NCBI RefSeq assembly: GCF_041245805.1
Contig: NZ_CP162490.1
Span: forward strand, 5,061,001-5,125,000
Source: Xanthomonas sp. DAR 34887
Lineage (GTDB): Bacteria; Pseudomonadota; Gammaproteobacteria; Xanthomonadales; Xanthomonadaceae
DNA: 64,000 nucleotides
Direction: 5' to 3'
Positions 1 through 9,400 of this stretch are shown in pieces; positions within the stretch are counted from its first letter, which is position 1; each line of letters starts with the position of its first letter. The translations under genes were made by a program, and so were the position numbers. The notes below the pieces were generated by a model. The model saw only the letters and a list, made by a program, of their open reading frames with translations. It ran no database searches and had not been told where the DNA came from.

Positions 1-47
1 ACGACGCGCTGTACCAGCTCGAGCAGCCGACCGAGCCGCGCCGCTGA
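1..47 (+). CDS. C-terminal end of an unidentified gene (partial)
   Basis: The third forward frame is open from the window edge to a TGA at 45-47 and would encode DALYQLEQPTEPRR. A REP palindrome follows 17 bp later, as is usual just after a gene end. Fourteen residues are too few to name a family, and the reading frame could be chance. Confidence 0.3.
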   Translation, partial: DALYQLEQPTEPRR

Positions 48-64
48 CCCGCGGCGCCGCTTCC

Positions 65-135
65 TGTAGGAGCGGCTTCAGCCGCGACCGGGCCTTGCCG
101 GGAACGTCCAGGTCGCGGCTGAAGCCGCTCCTACA
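65..135. repeat. REP palindrome pair
   Basis: Two 24-nt arms (65-88 and 112-135) are exact inverted copies beginning TGTAGGAGCGGCTTCAGCC and enclose a 23-bp spacer. It lies between the converging ends of the edge gene and the DUF421 gene. This is the dispersed intergenic REP/BIME type common in Xanthomonas and Stenotrophomonas; six more pairs occur in this window. Confidence 0.9.
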
Positions 136-172
136 AGGGAGCTACAGCGACCGAGCCCACGTGGGCTCCCGC

Positions 173-652
173 TCAGCCACCCTTGCTGCTGACGATGGTG
201 ATGTGGCCGTTGGTCTCCAGCAGCGCCAGCTTGACCTCGTCAAGCTGCAGGCAGCCCTGTTGGCGCATCGCCGCCTCGAAGTCGGCGTTGCTGACCAGTT
301 CGCGGCGCAGCACCTGGCGAAATATGTGGCCATCGCGCGCCAGCACCACCGGCTCGCCTTCGATCAGGCGTTCGGCGCGTTCGCTGCGCGAGGTGACCAG
401 GCCGACCCCGAAGTTCAGCGCGATCAGCGTCGCCGCCAGCAACAGGCCGCCGCCCAGCGAGGTGTCCTCGCCCAGCAGCGCGTTCTGCACCGCATTGCCG
501 AGCAGCACGATCAGCAGCATGTCGAACGGTGTCAATTGCCCCATCGCACGCTTGCCGGATACCCGCACCATGGTCAGCACCGCCACATACACCGCCACCG
601 CGCGAAAAATGAATTCCCACCACGGCATCGATAGATGAAAAAGATCGGGCAT
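173..652 (-). CDS. DUF421 (YetF/YcaP family) membrane protein
   Basis: A 159-residue integral membrane protein. The N-terminal half has about three hydrophobic segments (residues roughly 12-28, 42-62 and 66-86) and contains the family signature VSGKRAMGQLTPFDML. The C-terminal half is the soluble DUF421 domain, with LIEGEPVVLARDG and ending in NGHITIVSS. Length matches the shorter DUF421 proteins. The biochemical role of the family is unknown; relatives are linked to membrane stress or spore functions. It is monocistronic on the minus strand and separated from the sRNA terminator by about 85 bp. The ATG at 650-652 is the only start that keeps the full first membrane segment. Confidence 0.85.
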   Translation of the reverse strand: MPDLFHLSMPWWEFIFRAVAVYVAVLTMVRVSGKRAMGQLTPFDMLLIVLLGNAVQNALLGEDTSLGGGLLLAATLIALNFGVGLVTSRSERAERLIEGEPVVLARDGHIFRQVLRRELVSNADFEAAMRQQGCLQLDEVKLALLETNGHITIVSSKGG

Positions 653-735
653 CGCGCGGCTCGCAGATGGATGGTTGCGCCCCGGCGTGTGCCGGCGGCG
701 ATGGCGCTGGACTGGACTTGAACTTTTTCGCAGGC

Positions 736-774
736 AATAAAAAGCCCCGCGGACCAGGGGGAGGTCGGCGGGGC
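736..774 (-). terminator. Rho-independent terminator of the sRNA (SL3)
   Basis: On the minus strand GCCCCGC pairs with GCGGGGC around an inner GACC/GGTC stem, followed by TTTTTATT. This is the third hairpin of the sRNA itself, so the C-rich loop is part of the terminator. Confidence 0.85.
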
Positions 775-858
775 CAGGGAACGGAGACTTGGGGAGGAGT
801 CGCCGTTCCTAGATCTGCTCCAGGGGATGGGAGGAGATCCGCGACAGGTATTGCGCCT
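739..858 (-). ncRNA. sX13: sX13-like small RNA with three C-rich hairpin loops
   Basis: Read on the minus strand, this 120-nt stretch folds into three hairpins. SL1 is 812-839, with loop TCCCATCCCC. SL2 is 778-809: stem GGAACGG/CCGTTCC, inner GACT/AGTC, loop CCTCCCCA. SL3 is 744-774: stem GCCCCGC/GCGGGGC, inner GACC/GGTC, loop TCCCCCT, followed by a T-run. A TATATC -10 box lies just upstream. Xanthomonas sX13 is published as an RNA of about 115 nt with three stable stems and three apical C-rich loops that pair with G-rich motifs near start codons and influence type III secretion genes. Architecture and length agree, and it sits downstream of polA on the same strand. The 5' end is inferred from the -10 box. 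Confidence 0.85.
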
Positions 859-865
859 GTCGAGG

Positions 866-871
866 GATATA
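866..871 (-). promoter_or_regulatory. -10 box of the sX13-like sRNA
   Basis: TATATC on the minus strand lies 7-8 nt before the inferred RNA 5' end, in an AT-rich patch unusual for this genome. No clear -35 hexamer is visible. An inverted repeat, CGACAGG/CCTGTCG, spans the predicted transcription start (about 842-862) and could be a 5' hairpin or an operator. Confidence 0.55.
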
Positions 872-1343
872 AAACCATTTTGCACCTTGCTAGTTCGTGA
901 AGATTTTAGTTAAAAATTCATAGAATTAAGGGCTGATTCATTCACGAAATCCAGCGCAACGCAAGGTTCCAGAAACAGCTGCTTTTTATAGACGGAACCA
1001 TGCGCAAGAACGCGGCGAACGCGCGCTTGTGATGCGGAGTGGATCTCGAAACCGTGCGCTGTTCGCCGGTTTGGTGCATGGATGCTCCAGCACCGGTGCG
1101 CGATCGCGCCGATCCGCTGCGCGAGCAACGACAGGAGCACAACGTAGACAGTTGCGCTGCGATGCCCCGGCCGGCCCGGCGCCAAGCCGCGCGCCTCGAG
1201 TAAAGGCGTTCAGGCGTGCCGCACCATTACCAGCGCGGCCCGATCACCCCTCCTCGCGCCTGCGAATCGGGCCGCTCACGGCAGTGCGCACCCATTCCTG
1301 TTCACCACACCAAGCCCCGGCCACTGGCCGGCCGGGACTTCCC

Positions 1344-1378
1344 ATTCCCGATTCCCGATTCCCGATTCCCGATTCCCG
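1344..1378. repeat. ATTCCCG heptamer tandem array (5 copies)
   Basis: Five perfect head-to-tail copies of ATTCCCG lie just downstream of the polA stop codon, flanked by imperfect copies. Heptamer arrays of this kind are slippage-prone and vary in copy number between strains. Confidence 0.9.
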
Positions 1379-1398
1379 ATTCTCCATTCCTGCTCAGG

Positions 1399-4167
1399 CT
1401 AATGCGCCTCGTCCCAGTTGTCGCCGACGCCGCTGTCCACCACCAGCGGCACCTTCAGTTCGGCGGCGCCGGCCATCAGCCGGGTCACCTCGGGCAGCAA
1501 GGTGTCGACGAAGTCGGCATCGGCCTCGAACACCAGTTCGTCGTGCACCTGCAGGATCATCAGCGCGCGCGCGCGGTGCTGCTCCAGCCAGGCGTCCACG
1601 CTGACCATGGCGCGCTTGATGATGTCCGCGGCGGTGCCCTGCATCGGCGCGTTGATCGCGGCGCGCTCGGCGCCGGCGCGCAGGCCCTGCTGCTTGGCGT
1701 TGATGTCGTTCAGGTACAGGCGGCGGCCGAACAGGGTCTCCACGTAGCCCTGGGTGCGTGCCTGCTCGCGCATGCGCTCCATGAAGTCGCGCACCGCCGG
1801 GTAGCGGCTGAAGTACAGCGCCACGTAGTCCTGCGCTTCGCCGCGGCCGATGCCCAGGTTGCGGGCCAGGCCGAAGGCACTCATGCCGTACATCAGGCCG
1901 AAGTTGATCGCCTTGGCGGCGCGGCGCTCGTTGCCGGTGACCTCCTCCAGCTTGCGCCCGAACACCTCGGCGGCGGTGGCGCGGTGCACGTCCACGCCGC
2001 TGCCGAAGGCGCGCAGCAGGCCCGGGTCCTCGGACAGGTGGGCCATGATCCGCAGCTCGATCTGCGAGTAATCGCATGCGATCAGCTTGCGCCCGGGCGG
2101 GGCGACGAAGGCGCGGCGGATGCGGCGGCCGTCGTCGGTGCGGATCGGGATGTTCTGCAGGTTCGGATCGGCCGAGGACAGCCGCCCGGTGGCGGCGCCG
2201 GCCTGGTGGTAGCTGGTGTGCACGCGGCCGGTGTCGGGATTGACCATCTCCGGCAGCTTGTCGGTGTAGGTGCTGCGCAGCTTGGCCAGGCCACGGTATT
2301 CCAGGATCACCCGCGGCAGCTCGTGCTGCTCGGCGATCGCCTCCAGCGCCTCTTCGTTGGTGCTGGGCTGGCCCTTGGGGGTCTTCAACAGCGCCGGCAG
2401 CTTCAGTTCGTCGAACAGCACCGCCTGCAGCTGCTTGGGCGAGTCCAGGTTGAAGGTGCGCCCGGCCAGCGCGGTGGCCTTCTGCTGTGCGGCCAGCATG
2501 CGCTGGCTCAGGTCCTGGCTCTGCCTGCGCAGTTCGGCCATGTCCACACTGACGCCGTTGGCCTCGATCCGCGCCAGCACCGGCACCAGCGGCATCTCGA
2601 TCTCGCGGTAGACCCGCGCCAGCGCCGGTTCGGCGTCCAGCTGTGCGGACAGCGCACGGTGCAGGCGCAGGGTGATGTCGGCGTCCTCGGCGGCGTAGCC
2701 GGTGGCGTCGTCGATGGCCACCTGCGAGAACGCGATCTGCTTGGCGCCCTTGCCGGCCACGTCCTCGTACTTGACCGTGTCGTAGCCCAGGTAGCGCCGC
2801 GCCAGCGAATCCATGTCGTGGCGGCTGGCAGTGGAATTGAGCACGAAGCTCTCCAGCATGGTGTCGTCGGCGTAGCCGCGCACGTCCACGCCGTGGCGGC
2901 GCAGCACGTGCAGGTCGTACTTGCCGTGCTGGCCGATCTTGGGCTTGGCCGGGTTCTCCAGCAGCGGCTTCAGCGCCGCCAGCGCCAGGGTCCGGTCCAG
3001 CTGTACCGGCGCGCCGGGATAGTCGTGGCCCAGCGGCAGGTAGTCGGCGCGGCCGGGCTCGATCGCGAAGCTGAGCCCGACCAGGTTGGCGCGCATCGCG
3101 TCCAGCGCGTCGGTCTCGGTATCGAAGGCGAAGCCGGGGGCGGCGCGCAGGCGCTGCAGCAGGTGTTCGAACTGCTCCGGGGTGGTGATCGCGGTGTAGT
3201 CGCCCTTGGCGGCCAGCGCCGGGTCCAGGCTGTCGTCGATCGGCGCGGCGGCGCGAGCATAGCCGGCGGCGGTGCCGCGCAGGCTGGGGGCGACCTCGGC
3301 GGCGCCGGCCGGAGCGGCCACGCCGCCGTCCAGGTCGCGCAGCGCCTGGGTGAAGCCGTAGCGCTGGTACAGCCCGCGCAGCAGCTCCGGGTCCTGCTCG
3401 CGCAGGGCCAGCGTGCGCGGGCCGCCGGGCAGCGCCACGTCGGTCTTGATCGTGACCAGTTCGCGGTTCAGCGGCAGCCGCGCCAGCGCCGCGCGCAGGT
3501 TGTCGCCGATCTTGCCCTTGATCGCGTCGGCACTGGCCATGACCCCGTCCAGCGAGCCGTATTCGGCCAGCCATTTGGCCGCGGTCTTGGGGCCGCACTT
3601 GTCCACGCCCGGCACGTTGTCGATGGCATCGCCCATCAGCGCCAGCAGATCGACGATCTGGCTCGGCCACACGCCGAACTTCTCCATCACCGCCGCGTCG
3701 GAGTCCATTCGGCTGCCGCTCATGGTGTTGACCAGCTGCACGCCGGGGCGCACCAGCTGGGCGAAGTCCTTGTCGCCGGTGGAAATGGTCACGTCCAGGC
3801 CATCGCCGGCGCCCTGCAGGGCCAGGGTGCCGATCACGTCGTCGGCCTCGACCCCGCTCTCGCGCAGGATGGTGATGCCCAGCGCATGCACGATCTGGCA
3901 CATCGGCTCGATCTGCGCGCGCAACTCGTCGGGCATCGGCGGGCGGTTGGCCTTGTACTGCGGGTACAGGTCGTCGCGGAAGGTCTTGCCGGGCGCATCG
4001 ACCACGAAGGCGACGTACTCGGGGCGCTCCTTCAGCGTGGCGCGCAACATGTTGACCACACCGAACAGCGCGCCGGTGGGCTCGCCGGCGGGGTTGGTCA
4101 GCGGAGGAAGCGCGTGGAACGCGCGATACAGGTAACTGGACCCGTCGATCAGGACTAATCGGCTCAT
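1399..4167 (-). CDS. polA: DNA polymerase I
   Basis: A 922-residue DNA repair and Okazaki-fragment-processing polymerase of normal length (E. coli 928). Residues 1-290 form the 5'-nuclease, starting MSRLVLIDGSSYLYRAFHAL, with the acidic residues of GVEADD and STGDKDF. Residues about 325-520 form the 3'-5' exonuclease; the catalytic FDTET (D349, E351) is intact, so proofreading should be active. The rest is the family A polymerase with motif A (DYSQIELR), the finger-helix region and motif C (VHDELVF). The ATG at 4165-4167 gives the canonical N-terminus. It stands alone, with repeats on both sides and the sX13-like sRNA downstream on the same strand, a layout like that of polA and Spot 42 in enterobacteria. 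Confidence 0.98.
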   Translation of the reverse strand: MSRLVLIDGSSYLYRAFHALPPLTNPAGEPTGALFGVVNMLRATLKERPEYVAFVVDAPGKTFRDDLYPQYKANRPPMPDELRAQIEPMCQIVHALGITILRESGVEADDVIGTLALQGAGDGLDVTISTGDKDFAQLVRPGVQLVNTMSGSRMDSDAAVMEKFGVWPSQIVDLLALMGDAIDNVPGVDKCGPKTAAKWLAEYGSLDGVMASADAIKGKIGDNLRAALARLPLNRELVTIKTDVALPGGPRTLALREQDPELLRGLYQRYGFTQALRDLDGGVAAPAGAAEVAPSLRGTAAGYARAAAPIDDSLDPALAAKGDYTAITTPEQFEHLLQRLRAAPGFAFDTETDALDAMRANLVGLSFAIEPGRADYLPLGHDYPGAPVQLDRTLALAALKPLLENPAKPKIGQHGKYDLHVLRRHGVDVRGYADDTMLESFVLNSTASRHDMDSLARRYLGYDTVKYEDVAGKGAKQIAFSQVAIDDATGYAAEDADITLRLHRALSAQLDAEPALARVYREIEMPLVPVLARIEANGVSVDMAELRRQSQDLSQRMLAAQQKATALAGRTFNLDSPKQLQAVLFDELKLPALLKTPKGQPSTNEEALEAIAEQHELPRVILEYRGLAKLRSTYTDKLPEMVNPDTGRVHTSYHQAGAATGRLSSADPNLQNIPIRTDDGRRIRRAFVAPPGRKLIACDYSQIELRIMAHLSEDPGLLRAFGSGVDVHRATAAEVFGRKLEEVTGNERRAAKAINFGLMYGMSAFGLARNLGIGRGEAQDYVALYFSRYPAVRDFMERMREQARTQGYVETLFGRRLYLNDINAKQQGLRAGAERAAINAPMQGTAADIIKRAMVSVDAWLEQHRARALMILQVHDELVFEADADFVDTLLPEVTRLMAGAAELKVPLVVDSGVGDNWDEAH

Positions 4168-4215
4168 CGGGCAATTCTACGCTGCGCCTGGGTCGGGACC
4201 GGGGATGGGACCAGG

Positions 4216-4690
4216 AGCCCCTCTCCCACCGGGAGAGGGGGTGGGGTGAGGGTCCGGCGCGAAAGCGTCTCGCGGCGTTTGGGTGCACGAGGCTTCGCCC
4301 GAACCCTCATCCGCCCCTGCGGGGCACCTTCTCCCGACGGGAGAAGGGAACGGCACTAGCCCCTCTCCCATCGGGAGAGGGGTTGGGGTGAGGTTACGGC
4401 GCGAAAGCGACTCGCGGCGTTTGGGTGCACGAGGCTTCGCCCGTACCCTCATCCGCCCCTTCGGGGCACCTTCTCCCGATGGGAGAAGGAACAGCCGACT
4501 AGCCCCTCTCCCCCCGGGAGAGGGGTTGGGGTGAGGGTACGGCGCGAAAGCGTCTCGCGGACTTTTGAGTACACGAGGCTGCGCCCGTACCCTCATCCGC
4601 CCCTGCGGGGCACCGTCCCCCGAAAAAGGGCAATGGTCCCGGTGGGAGGAACAGATACTGGTCCCTCTCCCATCAAGGGAGGGATGGGAT
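4216..4690. repeat. Tandem 142-143-bp repeat block (about 3 copies)
   Basis: Two complete units (4216-4357 and 4358-4500) and a third that degenerates after about 4620 start with AGCCCCTCTCCC. Each has an inner hairpin (CCTCTCCC..GGGAGAGG), a conserved middle (GGCGCGAAAGCG), a CCCTCATCCGCCCC element and a second hairpin (TTCTCCC..GGGAGAA). A last partial CCCTCTCCCATC copy lies near 4660. The block fills the gap between the divergent polA and lipoprotein genes. The units are far longer than CRISPR repeats and have no spacers. No protein-coding signal was accepted here. Confidence 0.85.
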
Positions 4691-4780
4691 GGCGCGCCAC
4701 GTGCATCCTGCCGTCGCGCGCCGAATGCGGCCGCTCGGCGCATAATCCGTGGCGACGACTTCGCTGTGGAGAATGCTGCA

Positions 4781-5068
4781 ATGAAAGCCCTGATGCTGGT
4801 TCCACTGTTGCTGCTGGCGGGCTGCGCCTCGACCGGGATCGGGCCCGACGGTCCACCGGTGGACGTCCGCGGCGCGGACGTGACCCACCGCACGATGGAC
4901 AACGGCGACACCGTGGACGAGTACCGCGTCTCCGGCCAGCTGCGCGCGGTCAAGGTGACCCCGGCCAACGCCCCGGCCTACTACCTGTACGACCAGAACG
5001 GCGATGGGCACATGGACGGCAACAAGGACAACGTGTCGCCGGTGTATTGGAAGTTGTATAGCTGGTGA
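4781..5068 (+). CDS. Small DUF2782-like lipoprotein
   Basis: A 95-residue protein with a short signal peptide, MKALMLVPLLLLAGC. The lipobox LAGC places the lipidated cysteine at residue 15. The mature part is a compact domain, with KVTPANAPAYYLYDQNGDG in the centre, ending SPVYWKLYSW. That pattern fits DUF2782, a small Xanthomonadales lipoprotein family of unknown function. The longer open frame upstream runs through the repeat block and is not credible; this ATG begins directly at the signal peptide. It is divergent from polA and monocistronic. It does not resemble TssJ and is not counted as part of the nearby T6SS. Confidence 0.75.
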   Translation: MKALMLVPLLLLAGCASTGIGPDGPPVDVRGADVTHRTMDNGDTVDEYRVSGQLRAVKVTPANAPAYYLYDQNGDGHMDGNKDNVSPVYWKLYSW

Positions 5069-5182
5069 GGCTGGATCGGGAAGGCGTGGCCCGGCGCCTG
5101 CCGAGCATCACCGCCGGGTGAGGCAGGCGGCCTCGGGCGTCGGCGCGAACGGAGGCCTGGCGGGCTTTCGGAGACTGGGCGT

Positions 5183-5259
5183 GTCGCGACTGAAGCCGCT
5201 CCTACAGTGCACTTGGCAGGCACGCCGCAGGCCCTTGTGGGAGCGGCTTCAGTCGCGAC
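5183..5259. repeat. REP palindrome pair
   Basis: Inverted arms at 5183-5206 and 5236-5259 are variants of the GTAGGAGCGGCTTCAG element with AGTCGCGAC ends. They lie in the gap between the lipoprotein gene and the T6SS locus. Nothing else is visible in 5069-5360. Confidence 0.88.
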
Positions 5260-5360
5260 GCATGAAGCCGGAAGCATCCCGCCACTTCGGCACAGGCCGA
5301 AACGCCCTGCGGCGGGCACGCTGGCAGCTACCGCACCGGCAGCCGGCAGCGGGCGCCGGC

Positions 5361-6413
5361 TCAGGCGTCCTCGTCGCGGACGCCTGCCACGTGCTGCAGT
5401 TCGCTGACGCCGGCCGGGGCCAGTTCCTTGAGCAGGTCCAGGAAGTTGCGCCCGACCAGGCGCTGCGCGCGGCGCAACAGCAGCGGCACCGGGCTGGAAG
5501 GTTCGTGGCTGGCGTAGTAGGCGCAGATCTCGTCGAGCCGGCGCATCACGTCGTCGGGGCTGGCGATGCGGGCATTGCCGCCGCCGGCTCCAGCAGGCGC
5601 GGCGGTGCCGCCCTCGCCGTCGGCCGGCGTCTCGCCCGCCGCGTCGCCTTCCGCGGCGCCGCCGTTGCGCGCGGTCCACTGCGGCAGCAGGAAGCGCTCC
5701 AGGTCGCGCAGGTCGCCGAGCAGCGGCTTAAGGTCCGGCGCGGCGCTGCCGATGCGCTCGGCGAACAGCGCATCCACCTCGCGCGCCAGTTGCTGCGCGC
5801 GCTGCACCGCGGCCACGGTTTCCCCTAGCGCTTCCAGCGAGCAGTCCAGGCAGCAGGCCTCGATCTCGGCCAGCGACGGCACGCTGTCGCCGGGGTTGGC
5901 CGGCTTCACGCTGCCGTTGGCCAGGCGCAGGTCGCGCAGGCTGAAGCGGCCCAGCCGCGGCGATTGCACGAACGCGGTGGTGCGCAGCGCGCCGAGCAGC
6001 CCCAGCGGATCGCCCAGCGCGACCACCGCGTTGACCCGCGCGGTCGGGTCGTCGTCGTCCTCTGCATCCAGCTGCGGATGCACGCTGTCCCAGCGCTGCG
6101 CCAGCAACGCGTGCACCAGGGCCAGGCCGTCGGCCCAGCCGGGCAGGCCGCGCAGGCGCAGCCAGGCCGCGCTCAAATGGATCGCCACGCGCAGGTCGTG
6201 GCTGCGGCGGAACAGCGCCAGCGCCAGGGTCTGCACCTTGTCCCAGTCCGGCTCCTCGGCGGCGATCACGCTGTCGCCGACCGCGCGCTCGGCCTTGTTC
6301 GCCGCGGCGCGGTCCAGCGCCAGGAAGTCGGGGTCGTATTCCAGGTCCGGGCCGGACGCCGCGTCGTCGGCGATCGGCGCCAGCAGCGTCTCCAGGGTCT
6401 GTTCGGTACTCAT
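5361..6413 (-). CDS. tssA: T6SS protein TssA (ImpA family)
   Basis: A 350-residue TssA. It carries the ImpA N-terminal domain (about residues 5-130, with SGPDLEYDPDF and EPDWDKV) that links the baseplate to growing sheath. A proline/alanine-rich linker follows, and the C-terminal region (ISDELNF-like dimerisation part, around residues 250-330) ends in HVAGVRDEDA. The ATG at 6411-6413 is used; an upstream TTG is in frame, but GGAG lies 9 nt before this ATG. It is the last gene of the tssK operon and follows tpsA by 80 bp, so the adhesin gene separates it from the other core genes. Confidence 0.92.
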   Translation of the reverse strand: MSTEQTLETLLAPIADDAASGPDLEYDPDFLALDRAAANKAERAVGDSVIAAEEPDWDKVQTLALALFRRSHDLRVAIHLSAAWLRLRGLPGWADGLALVHALLAQRWDSVHPQLDAEDDDDPTARVNAVVALGDPLGLLGALRTTAFVQSPRLGRFSLRDLRLANGSVKPANPGDSVPSLAEIEACCLDCSLEALGETVAAVQRAQQLAREVDALFAERIGSAAPDLKPLLGDLRDLERFLLPQWTARNGGAAEGDAAGETPADGEGGTAAPAGAGGGNARIASPDDVMRRLDEICAYYASHEPSSPVPLLLRRAQRLVGRNFLDLLKELAPAGVSELQHVAGVRDEDA

Positions 6414-6493
6414 GCGCAATCACTCCGGGGCGGATGCGGCCGGCGTGGCATTGGCGCACGCCGGCAGGGAAACGGGACGGCGGCGCGGTGCGC

Positions 6494-9400
6494 TTATTCC
6501 TGCGCGCACTGCGCGTCCGGATCGTCGGCGTCGCAGGCCGGCTGCTGGTCGGCCGGCAGGCGCAGGCCCGGCTTGACCAGGCCGAACGCGCGGTAGTTGG
6601 CGTCGGCCGCGCTCAGGTCCACGTAGGCGATGGTGCGGTTGCTGGAACTCTGCGCGCGGCTGGCGAATGCCGAGGTCGGCACATTGATGCCCGACTCGCC
6701 GTCCACGCCGAGCAGGCTGCCGTCGGCGGCGAGCGCGTAGAAGTACGCCGGCGGCATGCCGATCGCCGCCACGGTCTGGTTGCTCACGCCCAACACGTAG
6801 ATCGGATTGGCGGCGGTGCCGATGCGGCCGCTGGCCGAGAAGGTGCCGGCGCCGTCGTACAACCAGGTGGTGTCGGCCTGCAGCAGGTCGCCGAGCACCG
6901 CCAGGTACAGCGCCGAGGTGCCGGCGTCGACGGTGTAGGCGCTGCCGTTGAGCGCGGACAGGGTCAGGCTCTGGCCATTGGTCAGGCTGAAGCCGCCGGG
7001 CGAGGAAAAATCGCCGAGGGTGCCGATGCGGTTGTCGATCGCGGCGCCGGCCGCGCCCAGCCGGGTGCTGCCGCCGACCTTGCCGCTCAGCGTGTCGGCG
7101 CTGATGCGGCCGCCGCCGGTTTCGCTCAGGTCGCCGCCGGCCTGCAGCCATACGCCCTGCCCGCCGATGGCGCCGTCGATCGCCAGGTCGCCGCCCGCGT
7201 CCAGGCGCAGCGCACCGGCGACCGCGACCGGACCGGCCACGCGCAGGTCGCCCAGCGTGCGCAGGCTCAGCTGGGTCGCGCTGAACGCGCCGAGCGCGGC
7301 GATGGCGTTGGCGCCGGTCAGGCTGGTGGCGCCGCTGGAACTGCCGCTCAGCGACGCGGCAGTCAGCGTGCCGGCGGTCTGCGCGATCGCGCCGCCGCTG
7401 CGCAGTTGCAGCGCGCCGCCGCTGCTCACGTCGTGGCCCAGGCCCAGGTCGCCGCCGGCGCTCAAACCGATGCTGCTGCCGCGCAACGCGCCGGCCGTGC
7501 GCAGCGCGCCGGCCGCGCTCAGCGCCAGGCTGCCGCTGGCCTGCGCCGCCACGCTCAGATCGTTGCGATCGGCGATGGCGATGTCGCCGCCGCTGGCCTG
7601 CAGCGCGCCCTGGAAATCGTTGCCGGCATCGGTCAGCGCGATCGCGCCGCTGCCGGCATCCAGCGTGGTGGTGCCGGCGACGGTCAGCGCGCCGCGCTGG
7701 CCGATGCCGCCGCCGCTCGCCGCCGGCGTGGCGGCACTGGCGGTGACGATGGCGGAGCTGGTGCCGCCGCCAGCATCGCTGCGCGCGACCAGGTCGCCGC
7801 CGATGCTGCCCTGGCCCAGCGACAAGGCGCCGCCGCTGGTCACGTTCAGCGCGGCGACCGCCACGCTGCCCAGCGACAGGGCATTGCGGTCGCGCAGGGT
7901 GGTGGCGCCGCCGGCGAGATTCACGGCGCCCTGGAAATCGTTGCCGGCGGTATCCAGTTCGATCGCGCCGCCGCCGCTGTCGATCGTGGTGGTACCGCCC
8001 ACCTGCAACGGGCCGCGCTGGCTCACCGTGCCGCCGCCGCTGGCCGCGACCAGATCGCCGGCGATGCTGCCTCCGCCCAGGTTCAGCGCGCCATGGCTGG
8101 CCACGTCCAGCGACCCCAGCGACAGCGTGCCCAGCGACAGCGCGTTGGCGTCGCGGATGCGCGCGGCGCCGCCGCTGAGCGCGAGCAGGCCCTGGAAATC
8201 GTTGCCGGCGTCATCGAGCGTGATCGCGCCGCTGCCAGTGGCGATCGCGGTATCGCCGGTCACCTGCAAGGCGCCGTTCTGGCTCAGCGCGCCGCTGCTG
8301 GTGAGCTGTAACGCGGTGGCAGTCGAGGCGCCCAGGGTCAGCGCGCCGAGCGCGTCGATGCGCACGGCACCGCCGCCGAACGCCAGCGTGCCGGCGAAGC
8401 GGTTGGCCTGGTCCAGCGTGATCGCGCCGCTGCCGGCCGTCAGGCTCGTTGCGCCGCCGATGTCGAGCGCGCCGCGCTGACCGATCGCGGCGTTGCCGCT
8501 GTCGGCCAGCAAGGCGCCACGCACGCTGCCGCTGCCCAGGTTCAGCGCGCCGCCGCTGCGCACCGCCAGGCTGTCGACCGACAGCGTGCCCAGGCTCAGC
8601 GCACCGCTGTCGCGCAGTCGCACCGCGCCGCCGGCGATATCCACCGTGCCGATGAAATGGTTGCCGGCGCCGGTCAGCGTGATGTCGCCGCTGCCGGCGG
8701 CCAGGGTGCTGCTGCCGCCCACCGTCAACGCGCCGCCCGACTGCAGGATCGCCGCGTTGTCGGTGCTCAGCTGAAGATCGCCGGTCGCGGCGACGTCGTC
8801 GGTCAGGGTCAGGCCGCTGCCGCCGCTCAGGGTCAGGGTGTGGCCGCTCAGCGCGCCGCCCAGGCGCAGGGTGCCGTGGCGGGCGACCAGGCTCAGGTCG
8901 GCGCTGCCGGTGTCGATCGCGCCGCCCGGCAGGTCCAGCGAACCGTCGGCGAGCAGCGACAGCGCGTTGTTGCCGGTGTGGACCGCGGCGATGCGCAGGT
9001 CGTTGCGGTCGGCGAGCTGGATGCCGCTGCCGCTGAGATCGACCGCGCCGACGAAGTCGTTGCTGGCATTGGCGAGCGTGATCGAACCATTGCCGGCATC
9101 GAGCGTGCTGGTGCCGGCGACGGTGAGCGGGTTGCTGGCGGATTGGGTGATGGCGCCGCCGTTGCTGGTCGCCGTCAACGCGCCGCCGACCGTGCCGCTG
9201 CCCAGGTGCAGAGCGCCATTGCTGGTCGCAGTGAGGGCGCCGGTAGCGAGCGTGCCGAGCGTCAGCGCATTGCTGTCGGTGATTGCAGTGGTGCCGCCGG
9301 TCAGGCTCACGGTCTGCCCGAAGTGGTTGCCGGCACGGTCCAGGGCGATCGCGCCGCTGCCGGCGTTGACGCTGCTGGTCCCGGTCACCGCGATTGCGCC

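Larger units (their letters stand above)
859..1398. other. Intergenic stretch between sRNA and polA
   Basis: Apart from the sRNA promoter region and a heptamer array near the polA stop codon, nothing further was recognised here. Open frames in this stretch lack ribosome-binding sites and recognisable families. Confidence 0.5.

Noticed and set aside
1216..4158. Long open frame antisense to polA (980 codons)
   Set aside because: Composition is a valine/glutamine/arginine-rich shadow of high-GC coding sequence; polA on the opposite strand is unmistakable.
4216..4690. 142-143-bp repeats considered as CRISPR or small genes
   Set aside because: Units are too long and contiguous, and open frames through them are out of phase with one another.
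4781..5068. Lipoprotein considered as the missing TssJ
   Set aside because: The sequence fits DUF2782, not the TssJ transthyretin-like fold, and it is on the opposite strand outside the T6SS units.
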